Of a DNA stretch of 12,347 nt, positions 6,573 through 12,347 are shown piece by piece. How positions within the stretch are numbered: position 1 is the first letter of the stretch; the number at the start of each line of letters is the position of its first letter. The notes beneath the pieces are model-generated. The model did no database searches. It worked only from the letters and a program-made list of their open reading frames with translations, and had not been told where the DNA came from. Origin of the DNA: an uncultured Clostridium sp. GTDB lineage: Bacteria > Bacillota > Clostridia > Lachnospirales > Lachnospiraceae. The stretch spans positions 1 through 12,347 of the forward strand of contig NZ_URHZ01000116.1 in assembly GCF_900547735.1 (NCBI RefSeq), written 5' to 3'. A program made the position numbers and the translations under genes.

Positions 6573-6613
6573 TGGGATGCGAGGACATCTCCGGAAGATG
6601 GCGGACGTGGGAA
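6573..6613 (+). repeat. Dispersed repeat, copy B
   Basis: The second copy of the element at the left edge, here on the plus strand inside the 91-bp gap between the RpiR and class V genes. It shares the exact GATGCGAGGAC block and, after a few substitutions, GGCGGAC and a G-rich end. A 5-bp stem CATCT/AGATG with loop CCGGA is visible inside it. Just beyond lies the 8-bp palindrome GGCCGGCC (6615-6622). The plus-strand frame reads MRGHLRKMADVG, against MRGRLCKTADGG in copy A. Confidence 0.55.
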
Positions 6614-6636
6614 TGGCCGGCCGTAACGCTCCCCCT

Positions 6637-7494
6637 TTAATACAGTTTCTCTTCATTAATTACCGCATCCAACAGATGTATGCGCTCATCGCACTCCTCT
6701 TTCCCCCGGCCGCTGACGGCCAGCAGGATAATTTCCGACACGCCGAACGGGGCCACATAGGAATTGGCAAATCCCAGGCCGTCGACCTTTGTGATAATCA
6801 CAATATCCGCCTGCGCCGCAAACCGGGAGGTCTGGCGGTCGGTTATCAGTATCACCTTTGCGCCGTTTTTTTTCGCAATGTCGATCACCGATTTGTTAAT
6901 CTCGGAATAGCGGGCAAAGCTGAACACCACCAGACAGTCTTTTTCCGTGATATCCATGATTGTCTCCACGGCCGATGCGTCCGCATGGGAAATGGTAATT
7001 ACCCTAGGGACCAGCATTAACAGCCTGTTTGCCAGATAGTAGGCGCAGCTTGCGGTACCGCGGAAACCGGCTATATATTTGGAATTGCTGTTCAGGATGA
7101 TATCCGCAACTTCCTCAATCACCTTGCCGTCCAGCTTTGCAAAGCTTTTCTCCAGATTATCAAGGATATAGCTGCTGACGTCCCGGATCAGGCTGTCCTG
7201 TTTTAACCGGCTCTTCGTCTGTGTATATTTTTCACCGGGCATTAAAAGTGACTGTTCCTTATTATACTGGGCCGCCATCCGGGCGTTCATTTCACTTCGG
7301 AAATCGGAATACCCCCTGTAGCCGAGTTTACGGATAAAGCGGATTACCGAGGTATCGCTGACGCCGATTTTCTCCGCCAGCGTCGAGGATGTCAGGATTC
7401 CAATGGTATCGAAATTTTCGAGTATGTACTCCGCTATCACGGCATCCGCCTTTGTCAGTTTCATTTCTTTTATTTTTTCAGCAATACTTTTCAT
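6637..7494 (-). CDS. MurR/RpiR-family transcriptional regulator (HTH plus SIS domain)
   Basis: This 285-residue regulator has the RpiR layout. An N-terminal winged HTH spans about residues 1-77; its recognition helix region is in SSTLAEKIGVSDTSVIRFIRKLG (around 36-58). A SIS phosphosugar-binding domain spans about residues 125-265, with the GFRGTASC loop (143-150) and the FSFARYS strand-loop. RpiR proteins usually sense a phosphorylated sugar or related metabolite and repress or activate neighbouring catabolic genes. GGAGG lies 8 nt before the ATG. It sits between the aldolase/aminotransferase/HD/antiporter run and the class V PLP enzyme, so it is the obvious candidate regulator of both. Candidate dyads lie at 7581-7599, 11964-11981 and 12055-12072. 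The effector is unknown; the absence of any sugar kinase or phosphotransferase gene nearby is unusual for this family. Confidence 0.88.
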   Translation of the reverse strand: MKSIAEKIKEMKLTKADAVIAEYILENFDTIGILTSSTLAEKIGVSDTSVIRFIRKLGYRGYSDFRSEMNARMAAQYNKEQSLLMPGEKYTQTKSRLKQDSLIRDVSSYILDNLEKSFAKLDGKVIEEVADIILNSNSKYIAGFRGTASCAYYLANRLLMLVPRVITISHADASAVETIMDITEKDCLVVFSFARYSEINKSVIDIAKKNGAKVILITDRQTSRFAAQADIVIITKVDGLGFANSYVAPFGVSEIILLAVSGRGKEECDERIHLLDAVINEEKLY

Positions 7495-7539
7495 TGTACG
7501 ACCTCCGGATTTATTTGAACTGCAAATGATTATAGATTA

Positions 7540-7568
7540 AAAATAGCACAGCAAATAATTCTGGTCAA
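7540..7568 (-). promoter_or_regulatory. Candidate promoter of the RpiR regulator gene
   Basis: Minus-strand TTGACC (7563-7568, 5/6), 17 nt, then TATTTT (7540-7545, 4/6). A consensus TATAAT also lies at 7529-7534 but without a good -35 at the right distance. Either would give an independent transcript for the regulator and class V genes. Confidence 0.45.
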
Positions 7569-7580
7569 TAATAGTCAAAA

Positions 7581-7599
7581 AATATTGCAGGAAAATATT
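7581..7599. repeat. AT-rich dyad upstream of the RpiR promoter
   Basis: AATATT occurs at 7581-7586 and 7594-7599 as inverted arms around GCAGGAA. It lies 12 bp upstream of the putative -35, comparable to the dyad 9 bp upstream of the -35 of the main operon. On the minus strand it is followed by a short T-run, so a weak terminator for the antiporter transcript is an alternative. Confidence 0.35.
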
Positions 7600-7624
7600 A
7601 TTCAACAACTCTTTCTTTTTGATT

Positions 7625-7675
7625 TACTGATTCGCTCCTACCGATTCACTCATTTATTTTTTTACCGATTCATTC
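7625..7675. repeat. Three imperfect 13-bp direct repeats downstream of the antiporter gene
   Basis: TACTGATTCGCTC (7625-7637), TACCGATTCACTC (7639-7651) and TACCGATTCATTC (7663-7675) differ from one another at one to three positions. They fill the space just after the antiporter stop codon and about 60 bp upstream of the RpiR promoter. They could be a regulator-binding array or a small decaying repeat. Confidence 0.5.
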
Positions 7676-7679
7676 AATT

Positions 7680-9053
7680 TTAATTTGTTTCAGATGCCCC
7701 GCTGTTTTCAAATTTGCGTCCGATTCCGGTCAGGGCGCTGCCGACATAGAGAATAATCAGTCCATAACTGTGGAAGCAATACGGCAGTACCTCCCTGAAG
7801 GAAAATGTATCCGCAACCACTCCCGACGCTGCCGCGAGGCTCATACAGAGCAGGAAAGAGGAATTGTAGGGAACGATGCCTCCGAAAGCCGTGCTCAGGC
7901 CATCCGTAATATTGGCCCCCCTGGTCCTGGCAATATGAAACTTTTTTGTCAGCTGCCTGACAAAAGGCCCCACTATGATAATATTGGCCGTACTGGCCGC
8001 GATTGCAATCATGCCGAAAATCGTCATTCCAGCGCTGGCCAGCTCCGCTTTCTGCGGCGTATCGCATTTACTGTGAATGCCGCTGATTAGCTGGTCAAAT
8101 GCACCGGATCTTTTTGTAAGCTCCAGCACGGCAAAGAGCATAATGCAGAATAAAATCAGGCCCGCCATTCCGGAGATACCGGCCACCACCGGACCGTCTG
8201 CCGAAATCATCGTACTGAACGGGATAAGACCCAGGGCCAGATTTAAGGCAATCCCCAGCATATTGCAGACGAGCATGGTGGAAACAAGCCCCACTCCCTT
8301 TGTCATCAAAAACGCCATAATAACAGGTAGAATCAGCATTACCAGGGACGGAGCCTTGGAGGCGTCCACCTGGGTCATGACCGCTTCCGCGTTCAGGGTC
8401 CTGAAACCGAAGTAGATATACAAAAGACTTGCTCCCACGCCGCTTATGATGGAATACGGAAGTCTCGTTTTCACAACGCTTGACACGTCCGTCTCCTGTG
8501 TCATTGCCGATGCAATCGTCGTATCGGAGATCGGAGCCAGGTTGTCACCGAAAATACTGCCGCTCATTATTGCGCCGACAATCAGTCCCGGATTGCAGCC
8601 AAAGCCCACGGCCAGCGGAAGCATAATCGGCGTCACAGCCGCGCATGTTCCCCCTGTGGTGCCGCATGCCGTTGAAATCAGCACGCAGGTGATAAAGGTA
8701 ATTACCGGCAGAAAGTTTGCATTCAGGTGAAGCTGTGAGGAAAGCCATATCAGGCCCTGAATCAGGCCGCTCTGGCGCAAAAGCTGTGATAGAATTCCCG
8801 CCATGATAAATGCCACGGTCATGGTCGCCAGCATGTGATCCCCTACGCCGTCTATCACGGCGTTGTCAAATTCTTTTTTATCCTTGCTGAGAATAAATCC
8901 CGTGCATACGGCCACAAACGCTCCGGCGGCAAATACCATCAGTGAAATATGGCCTGTCAGCGCCGCCGTAATCATGATGACGACAAATGTAATCATGGGA
9001 ATCCATGCCCCTAAAAGTCCTCCGTGAAAATAAAGTTTATTTTCTTTTTCCAT
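7680..9053 (-). CDS. NhaC-family Na+/H+ (or organic acid) antiporter
   Basis: This 457-residue integral membrane protein has about a dozen hydrophobic segments and no signal peptide. The family signature GSIFGDNLAPISDTT (165-179) holds the conserved Asp170 and Asp177; the TACGTTGGT segment (128-136) also fits. NhaC proteins exchange Na+ for H+. The family includes B. subtilis MleN, which couples Na+/H+ movement to malate/lactate exchange, so a metabolite-exchange role is possible. GGAGGGG lies 8 nt before the ATG. The gene starts 23 nt after the HD-domain gene, the last of four closely packed genes. Its position in a catabolic operon suggests either uptake or export of a pathway compound, or pH and Na+ homeostasis during acid production; the sequence cannot decide between them. 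Confidence 0.9.
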   Translation of the reverse strand: MEKENKLYFHGGLLGAWIPMITFVVIMITAALTGHISLMVFAAGAFVAVCTGFILSKDKKEFDNAVIDGVGDHMLATMTVAFIMAGILSQLLRQSGLIQGLIWLSSQLHLNANFLPVITFITCVLISTACGTTGGTCAAVTPIMLPLAVGFGCNPGLIVGAIMSGSIFGDNLAPISDTTIASAMTQETDVSSVVKTRLPYSIISGVGASLLYIYFGFRTLNAEAVMTQVDASKAPSLVMLILPVIMAFLMTKGVGLVSTMLVCNMLGIALNLALGLIPFSTMISADGPVVAGISGMAGLILFCIMLFAVLELTKRSGAFDQLISGIHSKCDTPQKAELASAGMTIFGMIAIAASTANIIIVGPFVRQLTKKFHIARTRGANITDGLSTAFGGIVPYNSSFLLCMSLAAASGVVADTFSFREVLPYCFHSYGLIILYVGSALTGIGRKFENSGASETN

Positions 9054-9076
9054 TGTAATACCCCTCCCTCTTTTCT

Positions 9077-9625
9077 TTACGGCTCTGCATATTTGCAGGT
9101 CATCTCCCAGTCACAGAGATCTGCATATCCAAACAGGATTCCTTCCCTGAACGCCGGTTTCATATTCTGGTCGTGGGTGTGGGTGATAATGAGATGGATC
9201 ATATCCATGTCAAATCCCGCCTCCCTGGCCAGCATGGCCGACAGGACGCCGTGCTGGATTTTCTTTGCAATATCGCTTTTTACCAGCTCTCCCTGTCCGT
9301 CATATTCATATTCGACGACTTTATCCACGTCATGAAGCAGGCCGAACAGAATGAGACGCTGTTCATCACATTCAACGTCATGATATTTTTTGATAATCCG
9401 GTTCATGGCAAGAGCACATTCGATCGCCGAATTGACATGGGAAATCAGGGAAACATGATCCATTCCTTCCTTAAATTTTGCCTGGTCAATCGTCTCCCAG
9501 GGGCTCATCCGAAGCGCCTTCCTCCATACGTCCGCCACTGCCGCCGCCTTCTCCTTATCCTCCACCTGTGTGATACATGGAAGATACCGGGACAGAAATT
9601 CAATCTTTTCCTCCGCTGTGTTCAC
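9077..9625 (-). CDS. HD-domain phosphohydrolase-like protein
   Basis: This 182-residue protein has the metal-binding HD signature: His63 (LISHV), the His98-Asp99 doublet (LLHDVDK), further histidines at 125 (QHG) and 149/151 (THTHD), and Asp169 or Asp172 near the end (GYADLCDWE). The family hydrolyses phosphomonoesters, nucleotides or cyclic nucleotides, and some members act on other metal-chelated substrates. No extra domain is present. The start is GTG at 9623-9625; AGGAA lies 4 nt upstream, weaker than the sites of its neighbours, and no ATG lies close by. It is packed between the aminotransferase (30-nt gap) and the antiporter (23-nt gap), so it is probably co-expressed. Its substrate and its reason for being in this operon are unknown. 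Confidence 0.82.
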   Translation of the reverse strand: MNTAEEKIEFLSRYLPCITQVEDKEKAAAVADVWRKALRMSPWETIDQAKFKEGMDHVSLISHVNSAIECALAMNRIIKKYHDVECDEQRLILFGLLHDVDKVVEYEYDGQGELVKSDIAKKIQHGVLSAMLAREAGFDMDMIHLIITHTHDQNMKPAFREGILFGYADLCDWEMTCKYAEP

Positions 9626-9655
9626 TTTCTTCCTTCCTTTCTTTTGTTCCTCTCT

Positions 9656-10858
9656 TCATGTTCTTCTTAATGCTGCCAGCGCAGATGCCAGTCTGTCAAG
9701 GCCCTTCTCCAGGTTTTCCATGGAATTCGAGTAGGATAGTCTCAGGCATCCCGGCGCATAGAATGCGTCTCCCGGCACTACCGCCACCTTGACGGTCTCC
9801 AAAAGATAGGTTGCCATATCGATGGAATTTTCAATCACTCCTCCCTGCCACTTTTTTCCGAAATACCATGAAACATCGGGCAGATAATAAAAGGCGCCCA
9901 GGGAGTCCGTTGTTTCAACATGAGGAATTGCCCGCAGTTTTTCCCCCATCATCTGCCTGCGTCTGTCAAATTCCTGCCTCATTGCCTCCACGGACCTCTG
10001 CTGGCCCATGATTGCCTCTACCCCCGCCTTCTGTGTGATAGAGTTAATGCCGGATGTGATATGCCCCTGCAGGCCGCGGATTTTTTTCATGCAGTTCTCG
10101 GGCCCCGCCGCATATCCCAGTCTCCATCCCGTCATTGCATAGCTCTTTGAGCATCCATTTACCACTACCGTATGCGCTTTCGCCTCCGGTGAAATGGATG
10201 CGACACATATATGTTCGGAGCCGTCGTACAGCAGTTTTTCATATACCTCATCCGATATAATCCAGAAATCGTTTTCCACCGCCAGCGCCACAAGCCCTTC
10301 CAGTTCTTCACGCGTATAGACGACACTGGCCGGATTGTTCGGGGAGTTGATGATGATTGCGGTTGTCCTGGGGGTAACGGCTTTTGCGATTGCCTTTAAA
10401 TCCAGGTGATATCTGTCTTTTCCATACCCGACAGCGGGAACCTGCACCGGAATCCCTCCCGCAATCTTTACAATATCTACATAACTTACCCAGCACGGTG
10501 TGGGAATAATGACTTCGTCGCCCTCGTCGGCCAGCGTCAGCGCTGCCTCAAACAGCGCCTGTTTGGCTCCGGTAGTGACGCAGACTTCGTTCATGGTGTA
10601 TTCTACTCCGTTGTCCTCCCTCAATTTATCGATGATGGCCTTTCGGAGGTCCGGAATGCCCTGTATGGGAGTATATCTTGTAAAATTATTGTCAATTGCC
10701 GCCTTTGCCGCATCTTTAATATTGTCCGGCGTGTTAAAATCCGGTTCCCCGATATTCAGTTTGATGATATCCTCACCGCTGCGGTTAAGCTCTGCGATTC
10801 TTGCGTTCAGTTCCACGGTAAAGGATGGCGTTACGTTATTTGCTCTTCTGCTGAACAT
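9656..10858 (-). CDS. Class I/II PLP-dependent aminotransferase (aspartate aminotransferase-like)
   Basis: This 400-residue fold-type I aminotransferase is of the bacterial AspB-like subgroup. Motifs include NIGEPDFNTP (35-44), CWVSY, the PLP-binding NSPNNP (Asn175), SDEVYEKL (Asp203, Tyr206), the Schiff-base Lys238 in NGCSKSYAMTGWRLGY with phosphate-binding Arg246, and the carboxylate-binding Arg373 in RLSYS. It transfers an amino group between an amino acid and a 2-oxo acid. This subgroup accepts aspartate, aromatic and other amino acids, so substrate assignment is not safe. AGGAGG lies 8 nt before the ATG. It starts 54 nt after the aldolase gene. In this context it may convert a hydroxylated amino acid to the 4-hydroxy-2-oxo acid cleaved by that aldolase, or re-aminate the pyruvate formed. 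Confidence 0.92.
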   Translation of the reverse strand: MFSRRANNVTPSFTVELNARIAELNRSGEDIIKLNIGEPDFNTPDNIKDAAKAAIDNNFTRYTPIQGIPDLRKAIIDKLREDNGVEYTMNEVCVTTGAKQALFEAALTLADEGDEVIIPTPCWVSYVDIVKIAGGIPVQVPAVGYGKDRYHLDLKAIAKAVTPRTTAIIINSPNNPASVVYTREELEGLVALAVENDFWIISDEVYEKLLYDGSEHICVASISPEAKAHTVVVNGCSKSYAMTGWRLGYAAGPENCMKKIRGLQGHITSGINSITQKAGVEAIMGQQRSVEAMRQEFDRRRQMMGEKLRAIPHVETTDSLGAFYYLPDVSWYFGKKWQGGVIENSIDMATYLLETVKVAVVPGDAFYAPGCLRLSYSNSMENLEKGLDRLASALAALRRT

Positions 10859-10912
10859 GTTATTTCCTCCTGACGTTATTTCCCCTGATGTTGTTCTCTT
10901 TCTTATTCCGGT

Positions 10913-11923
10913 TTATCTGCTGCGGCCGATATTCTTTGCCGTCTTATATATCAGTTCCTCCGGCGGGCTTTTCCGGTCCACGGCCGACACCTCCATAATC
11001 AGACGGTACAGATTGACCTTCTCCGACTCGGCCGCCGCCCTGAATTTCTTCAGGAAGCTGGAATGGCAGCCCGACTTGCCAAGCACCAGGTCAACCGGTT
11101 TGACGGAATTATGGTAATTAAACGGTTCCATCGCCGGCTCCAGCCGGTTGTCGATAAAATCCAGCAGACCGTATAAATCAATTTCCTCCATCTGGCCATA
11201 CCTCTGCATCATCGCCACGCAGATTTCGGTTGCAAGGTTTCCGGCGCTCCTCGCCATTCCCATCAGTCCGCAGTCCAGAATCGCCGCCCCATTTTGATAG
11301 GCCGCAATGGCATTGGCCGCGGAAAGGCCCAGGTTGTTATGGCAGTGGAACGCAACCGGAATCGATACCGCCCGGCTGAGTTTTGCCGTATACTCTGCAA
11401 CCTGCTCCGGGAGCATGGTGCCGGCAGAATCCATAATTGTAATCTCATCCAAGCCTGCGTCCTCCAGTTTCCTGCCCTCCTCGGCCAGCTCATCTGCGCT
11501 GAGAATATAGGCCTTCATTGCCGAATAAAATGCCCGCATGCCGCGTTTTTTAATATCCCTAATCACCTTGACGGCAGTCTCCCCATCCCCTGCATCGGCA
11601 CCTACCCTGAGAAAATGAAGTCCGCAGTCTTTTGCAAGCTCCACATTCTTTTCCCTGTAGCGCTTTGCATTCAGAAACATCCCAATCTCAGAGCCCCGGT
11701 TCAGATACTTCCCCGCAATTTCCAGATAGGTGAGGTCAGTCTCCGCGTCCGTAAACCCGGCCACTTCATATGCCCCGATTCCGCCGGAATTTCCGATTTC
11801 AATAATCGGAACCCCGCACGAGGTCAGTCCTTCCAGAACCATATCCGTAATTTCAGCCGAAAATCCCTTTCCCACGACATTTGCTCCGTCTCTCAGCGTG
11901 CAGTCCATTAGAGTAACATTCAT
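10913..11923 (-). CDS. HMGL/DmpG-like pyruvate aldolase (4-hydroxy-2-oxovalerate aldolase-like)
   Basis: This 336-residue protein belongs to the DRE-TIM metallolyase superfamily. It has the N-terminal DCTLRDGA (7-14; Arg11, Asp12) and the metal-binding HCHNNLG (His193, His195, Asn196), plus MDSAGTM at 164-170. DmpG/MhpE aldolases, which cleave 4-hydroxy-2-oxo acids to pyruvate and an aldehyde, are of similar length and carry a C-terminal helical region like that after about residue 265. Their usual partner, an acylating acetaldehyde dehydrogenase, is not encoded here, so it may act alone or have a different substrate. GGAGG lies 7 nt before the ATG. It is the first gene of the four-gene run and follows a near-consensus promoter. 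Other family members (isopropylmalate/homocitrate synthases, HMG-CoA lyase) are longer or match less well. Confidence 0.85.
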   Translation of the reverse strand: MNVTLMDCTLRDGANVVGKGFSAEITDMVLEGLTSCGVPIIEIGNSGGIGAYEVAGFTDAETDLTYLEIAGKYLNRGSEIGMFLNAKRYREKNVELAKDCGLHFLRVGADAGDGETAVKVIRDIKKRGMRAFYSAMKAYILSADELAEEGRKLEDAGLDEITIMDSAGTMLPEQVAEYTAKLSRAVSIPVAFHCHNNLGLSAANAIAAYQNGAAILDCGLMGMARSAGNLATEICVAMMQRYGQMEEIDLYGLLDFIDNRLEPAMEPFNYHNSVKPVDLVLGKSGCHSSFLKKFRAAAESEKVNLYRLIMEVSAVDRKSPPEELIYKTAKNIGRSR

Positions 11924-11963
11924 TTGATATCCTCCATCCCTTAGTCTTTTGTTTTATCTAATA

Positions 11964-11981
11964 TTGAATATTTTATTTCAT
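11964..11981. repeat. Imperfect second copy of the operator-like dyad, in the operon leader
   Basis: TTGAATA-TTTT-ATTTCAT matches the perfect dyad at 12055-12072 at 15 of 18 positions. It lies about 30 nt downstream of the predicted start site, 91 bp centre to centre from the upstream dyad. Confidence 0.45.
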
Positions 11982-12016
11982 TTATATTTTTTATGTACTT
12001 TTTTATTCATATCTAT

Positions 12017-12045
12017 TTTATATCATGTTGGTTTTTATTTGTCAA
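12017..12045 (-). promoter_or_regulatory. Near-consensus promoter of the aldolase operon
   Basis: Minus-strand TTGACA (12040-12045, 6/6), a 17-nt spacer, then TATAAA (12017-12022, 5/6) with a TGA just upstream forming an extended -10. The predicted start near 12010 gives a leader of about 85 nt before the aldolase ATG. Such a strong promoter flanked by dyads suggests expression limited by a repressor. Confidence 0.85.
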
Positions 12046-12054
12046 TGATTATTT

Positions 12055-12072
12055 ATGAATATTTTTATTCAT
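12055..12072. repeat. Perfect inverted repeat upstream of the operon promoter (operator-like)
   Basis: ATGAATA-TTTT-TATTCAT is a perfect 7-bp inverted repeat around four T. It is 9 bp upstream of the -35 hexamer. A single half-site TATTCAT recurs at 12004-12010, at the predicted start site, and an imperfect whole copy lies at 11964-11981. Confidence 0.55.
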
Positions 12073-12138
12073 TTTCGTTCTTTCTATCTGGATAACAACG
12101 AAAAGCACGCTTCGCGAACTTTTTATTGCCACTCAATC

Positions 12139-12176
12139 AAAAAAAGTCCAAAGACAATTCTGCTGTCTTTGGACTT
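12139..12176 (-). terminator. Terminator of the glutamate synthase small-subunit-like gene
   Basis: Arms 12144-12156 and 12164-12176 are perfectly complementary over 13 bp (AAGTCCAAAGACA) around a 7-nt loop. On the minus strand the stem runs into seven T residues (complement of 12139-12145). It ends the transcript arriving from the right edge, so the aldolase operon starts anew. Confidence 0.9.
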
Positions 12177-12178
12177 CT

Positions 12179-12223
12179 CTGTTCTTAAATTTACTGTTTT
12201 TAAATTGACTGTTCTTAAATTTA
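12179..12223. repeat. 15-bp tandem repeat, three copies
   Basis: CTGTTCTTAAATTTA (12179-12193), CTGTTTTTAAATTGA (12194-12208) and CTGTTCTTAAATTTA (12209-12223) are head-to-tail. The first and third are identical and the middle differs at two positions. A degenerate fourth unit may follow at 12224-12238. The array lies between the stop codon of the edge gene and its terminator. Confidence 0.8.
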
Positions 12224-12261
12224 TTGCTTTTAGTTTTCTCTGCCCGTGTGACTAAAACCTG

Positions 12262-12347
12262 CTATCTTTTACCCGACAGATACTCGTCAATTCCGCGCGC
12301 CCCGGCACGTCCCGCCTCCATGGCAAGGATGACGGTCGCCGCCCCGG
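12262..12347 (-). CDS. gltD: Glutamate synthase small-subunit-like oxidoreductase, C-terminal end only
   Basis: The frame enters from the right edge and ends with TAG at 12262-12264. The 28 visible codons read GAATVILAMEAG, then RAGARGIDEYLSGKR. This is the typical end of the glutamate synthase NADPH small subunit and related FAD/NAD(P)H oxidoreductases, where the G-A-x-T-V...A...G...A...I-D-x-Y-L pattern belongs to the last FAD-contacting helix. The enzyme passes electrons from NADPH toward 2-oxoglutarate amination or related reactions. Family members not involved in glutamate synthesis (dihydropyrimidine dehydrogenase- or SudA-like) have the same ending, so the symbol is tentative. A tandem repeat and a strong terminator follow it. 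Confidence 0.7.
   Translation of the reverse strand, partial: GAATVILAMEAGRAGARGIDEYLSGKR

Larger units (their letters stand above)
11924..12261. other. Regulatory intergenic region between the glutamate synthase-like gene and the aldolase operon
   Basis: This 338-bp, very AT-rich gap holds, in transcription order, a 15-bp tandem repeat, the upstream gene's terminator, a dyad, the operon promoter, a second imperfect dyad within the leader, and the aldolase ribosome binding site. No gene is seen. A plus-strand open frame across it only reads through the repeats. Confidence 0.7.

Noticed and set aside
6546..6656. N-terminal extension of the class V PLP enzyme by 37 codons
   Set aside because: It would overlap the end of the RpiR gene, runs through the dispersed repeat, and lacks a ribosome binding site, whereas the ATG at 6545 has GGAGG at ideal spacing.
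6526..7020. Plus-strand 164-codon frame starting near repeat copy B
   Set aside because: Only its first part coincides with the repeat; most of it is antisense to the RpiR gene, and no domain is seen.
7495..7679. A strong terminator after the antiporter gene
   Set aside because: Only a weak AT-only dyad (7581-7599) is present, with no GC-rich stem. Read-through into the regulator gene remains possible.
10500..11117. Plus-strand 205-codon frame opposite the aminotransferase and aldolase genes
   Set aside because: It spans two convincing minus-strand genes and their gap; the serine- and leucine-rich translation is typical of an antisense shadow.
12055..12255. Plus-strand frame with repeated LKFTVFKLTVLKF-type peptide
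   Set aside because: The peptide repeat is only the translation of the 15-bp DNA tandem repeat, and the frame crosses a terminator hairpin and the dyad region.

Overview
This window looks like chromosomal DNA from a spore-forming, anaerobic member of the Clostridia, most likely a Lachnospiraceae species of the Clostridium symbiosum / Enterocloster / Hungatella type. That placement is an inference from protein character: a Csp-type S8 protease, a two-gene minimal SUF system, NhaC and RpiR proteins, and strong AGGAGG-type ribosome binding sites. It was not tested by a search. Every confident gene lies on the minus strand, so the window is best read from its right end to its left end.

Right edge (12347 to 12139): the last 28 codons of a glutamate synthase small-subunit-like flavoprotein, then a 15-bp tandem repeat, then a strong terminator. 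Next (12072 to 5172) comes the main block. A near-consensus promoter flanked by AT-rich dyads drives a tight four-gene run: a DmpG/MhpE-like pyruvate aldolase, a class I aminotransferase, an HD-domain hydrolase and an NhaC-family antiporter, with gaps of 54, 30 and 23 nt. After 185 AT-rich bases with their own putative promoter come an RpiR/SIS regulator and a class V PLP enzyme, closed by a 20-bp-stem terminator. I read this as a regulated catabolic locus. An amino acid could be transaminated to a 2-oxo acid, cleaved by the aldolase to pyruvate plus an aldehyde, with the NhaC protein moving ions or an organic acid. The substrate is unknown.

Left part: a stand-alone SMP-30/gluconolactonase-like gene with its own terminator (4926 to 3964), then a two-gene ABC-ATPase/scaffold pair of the minimal SUF type (sufC-like, sufB-like; 3705 to 2054) joined by a one-base stop/start overlap. 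After that comes a Csp-like subtilisin protease (1925 to 216), preceded by a sequence that closely matches the sporulation sigma-E promoter consensus. At the left edge an extended -10 promoter leads into a short open frame that runs off the window. That edge also carries one copy of a roughly 40-bp repeat whose second, inverted copy lies between the RpiR and class V genes.

The most interesting items are the uncharacterised aldolase/aminotransferase/HD/NhaC/RpiR locus with its candidate operators, the sigma-E-like promoter of the protease, and the small dispersed repeat. No tRNA, rRNA, CRISPR array, insertion sequence or phage gene was seen.
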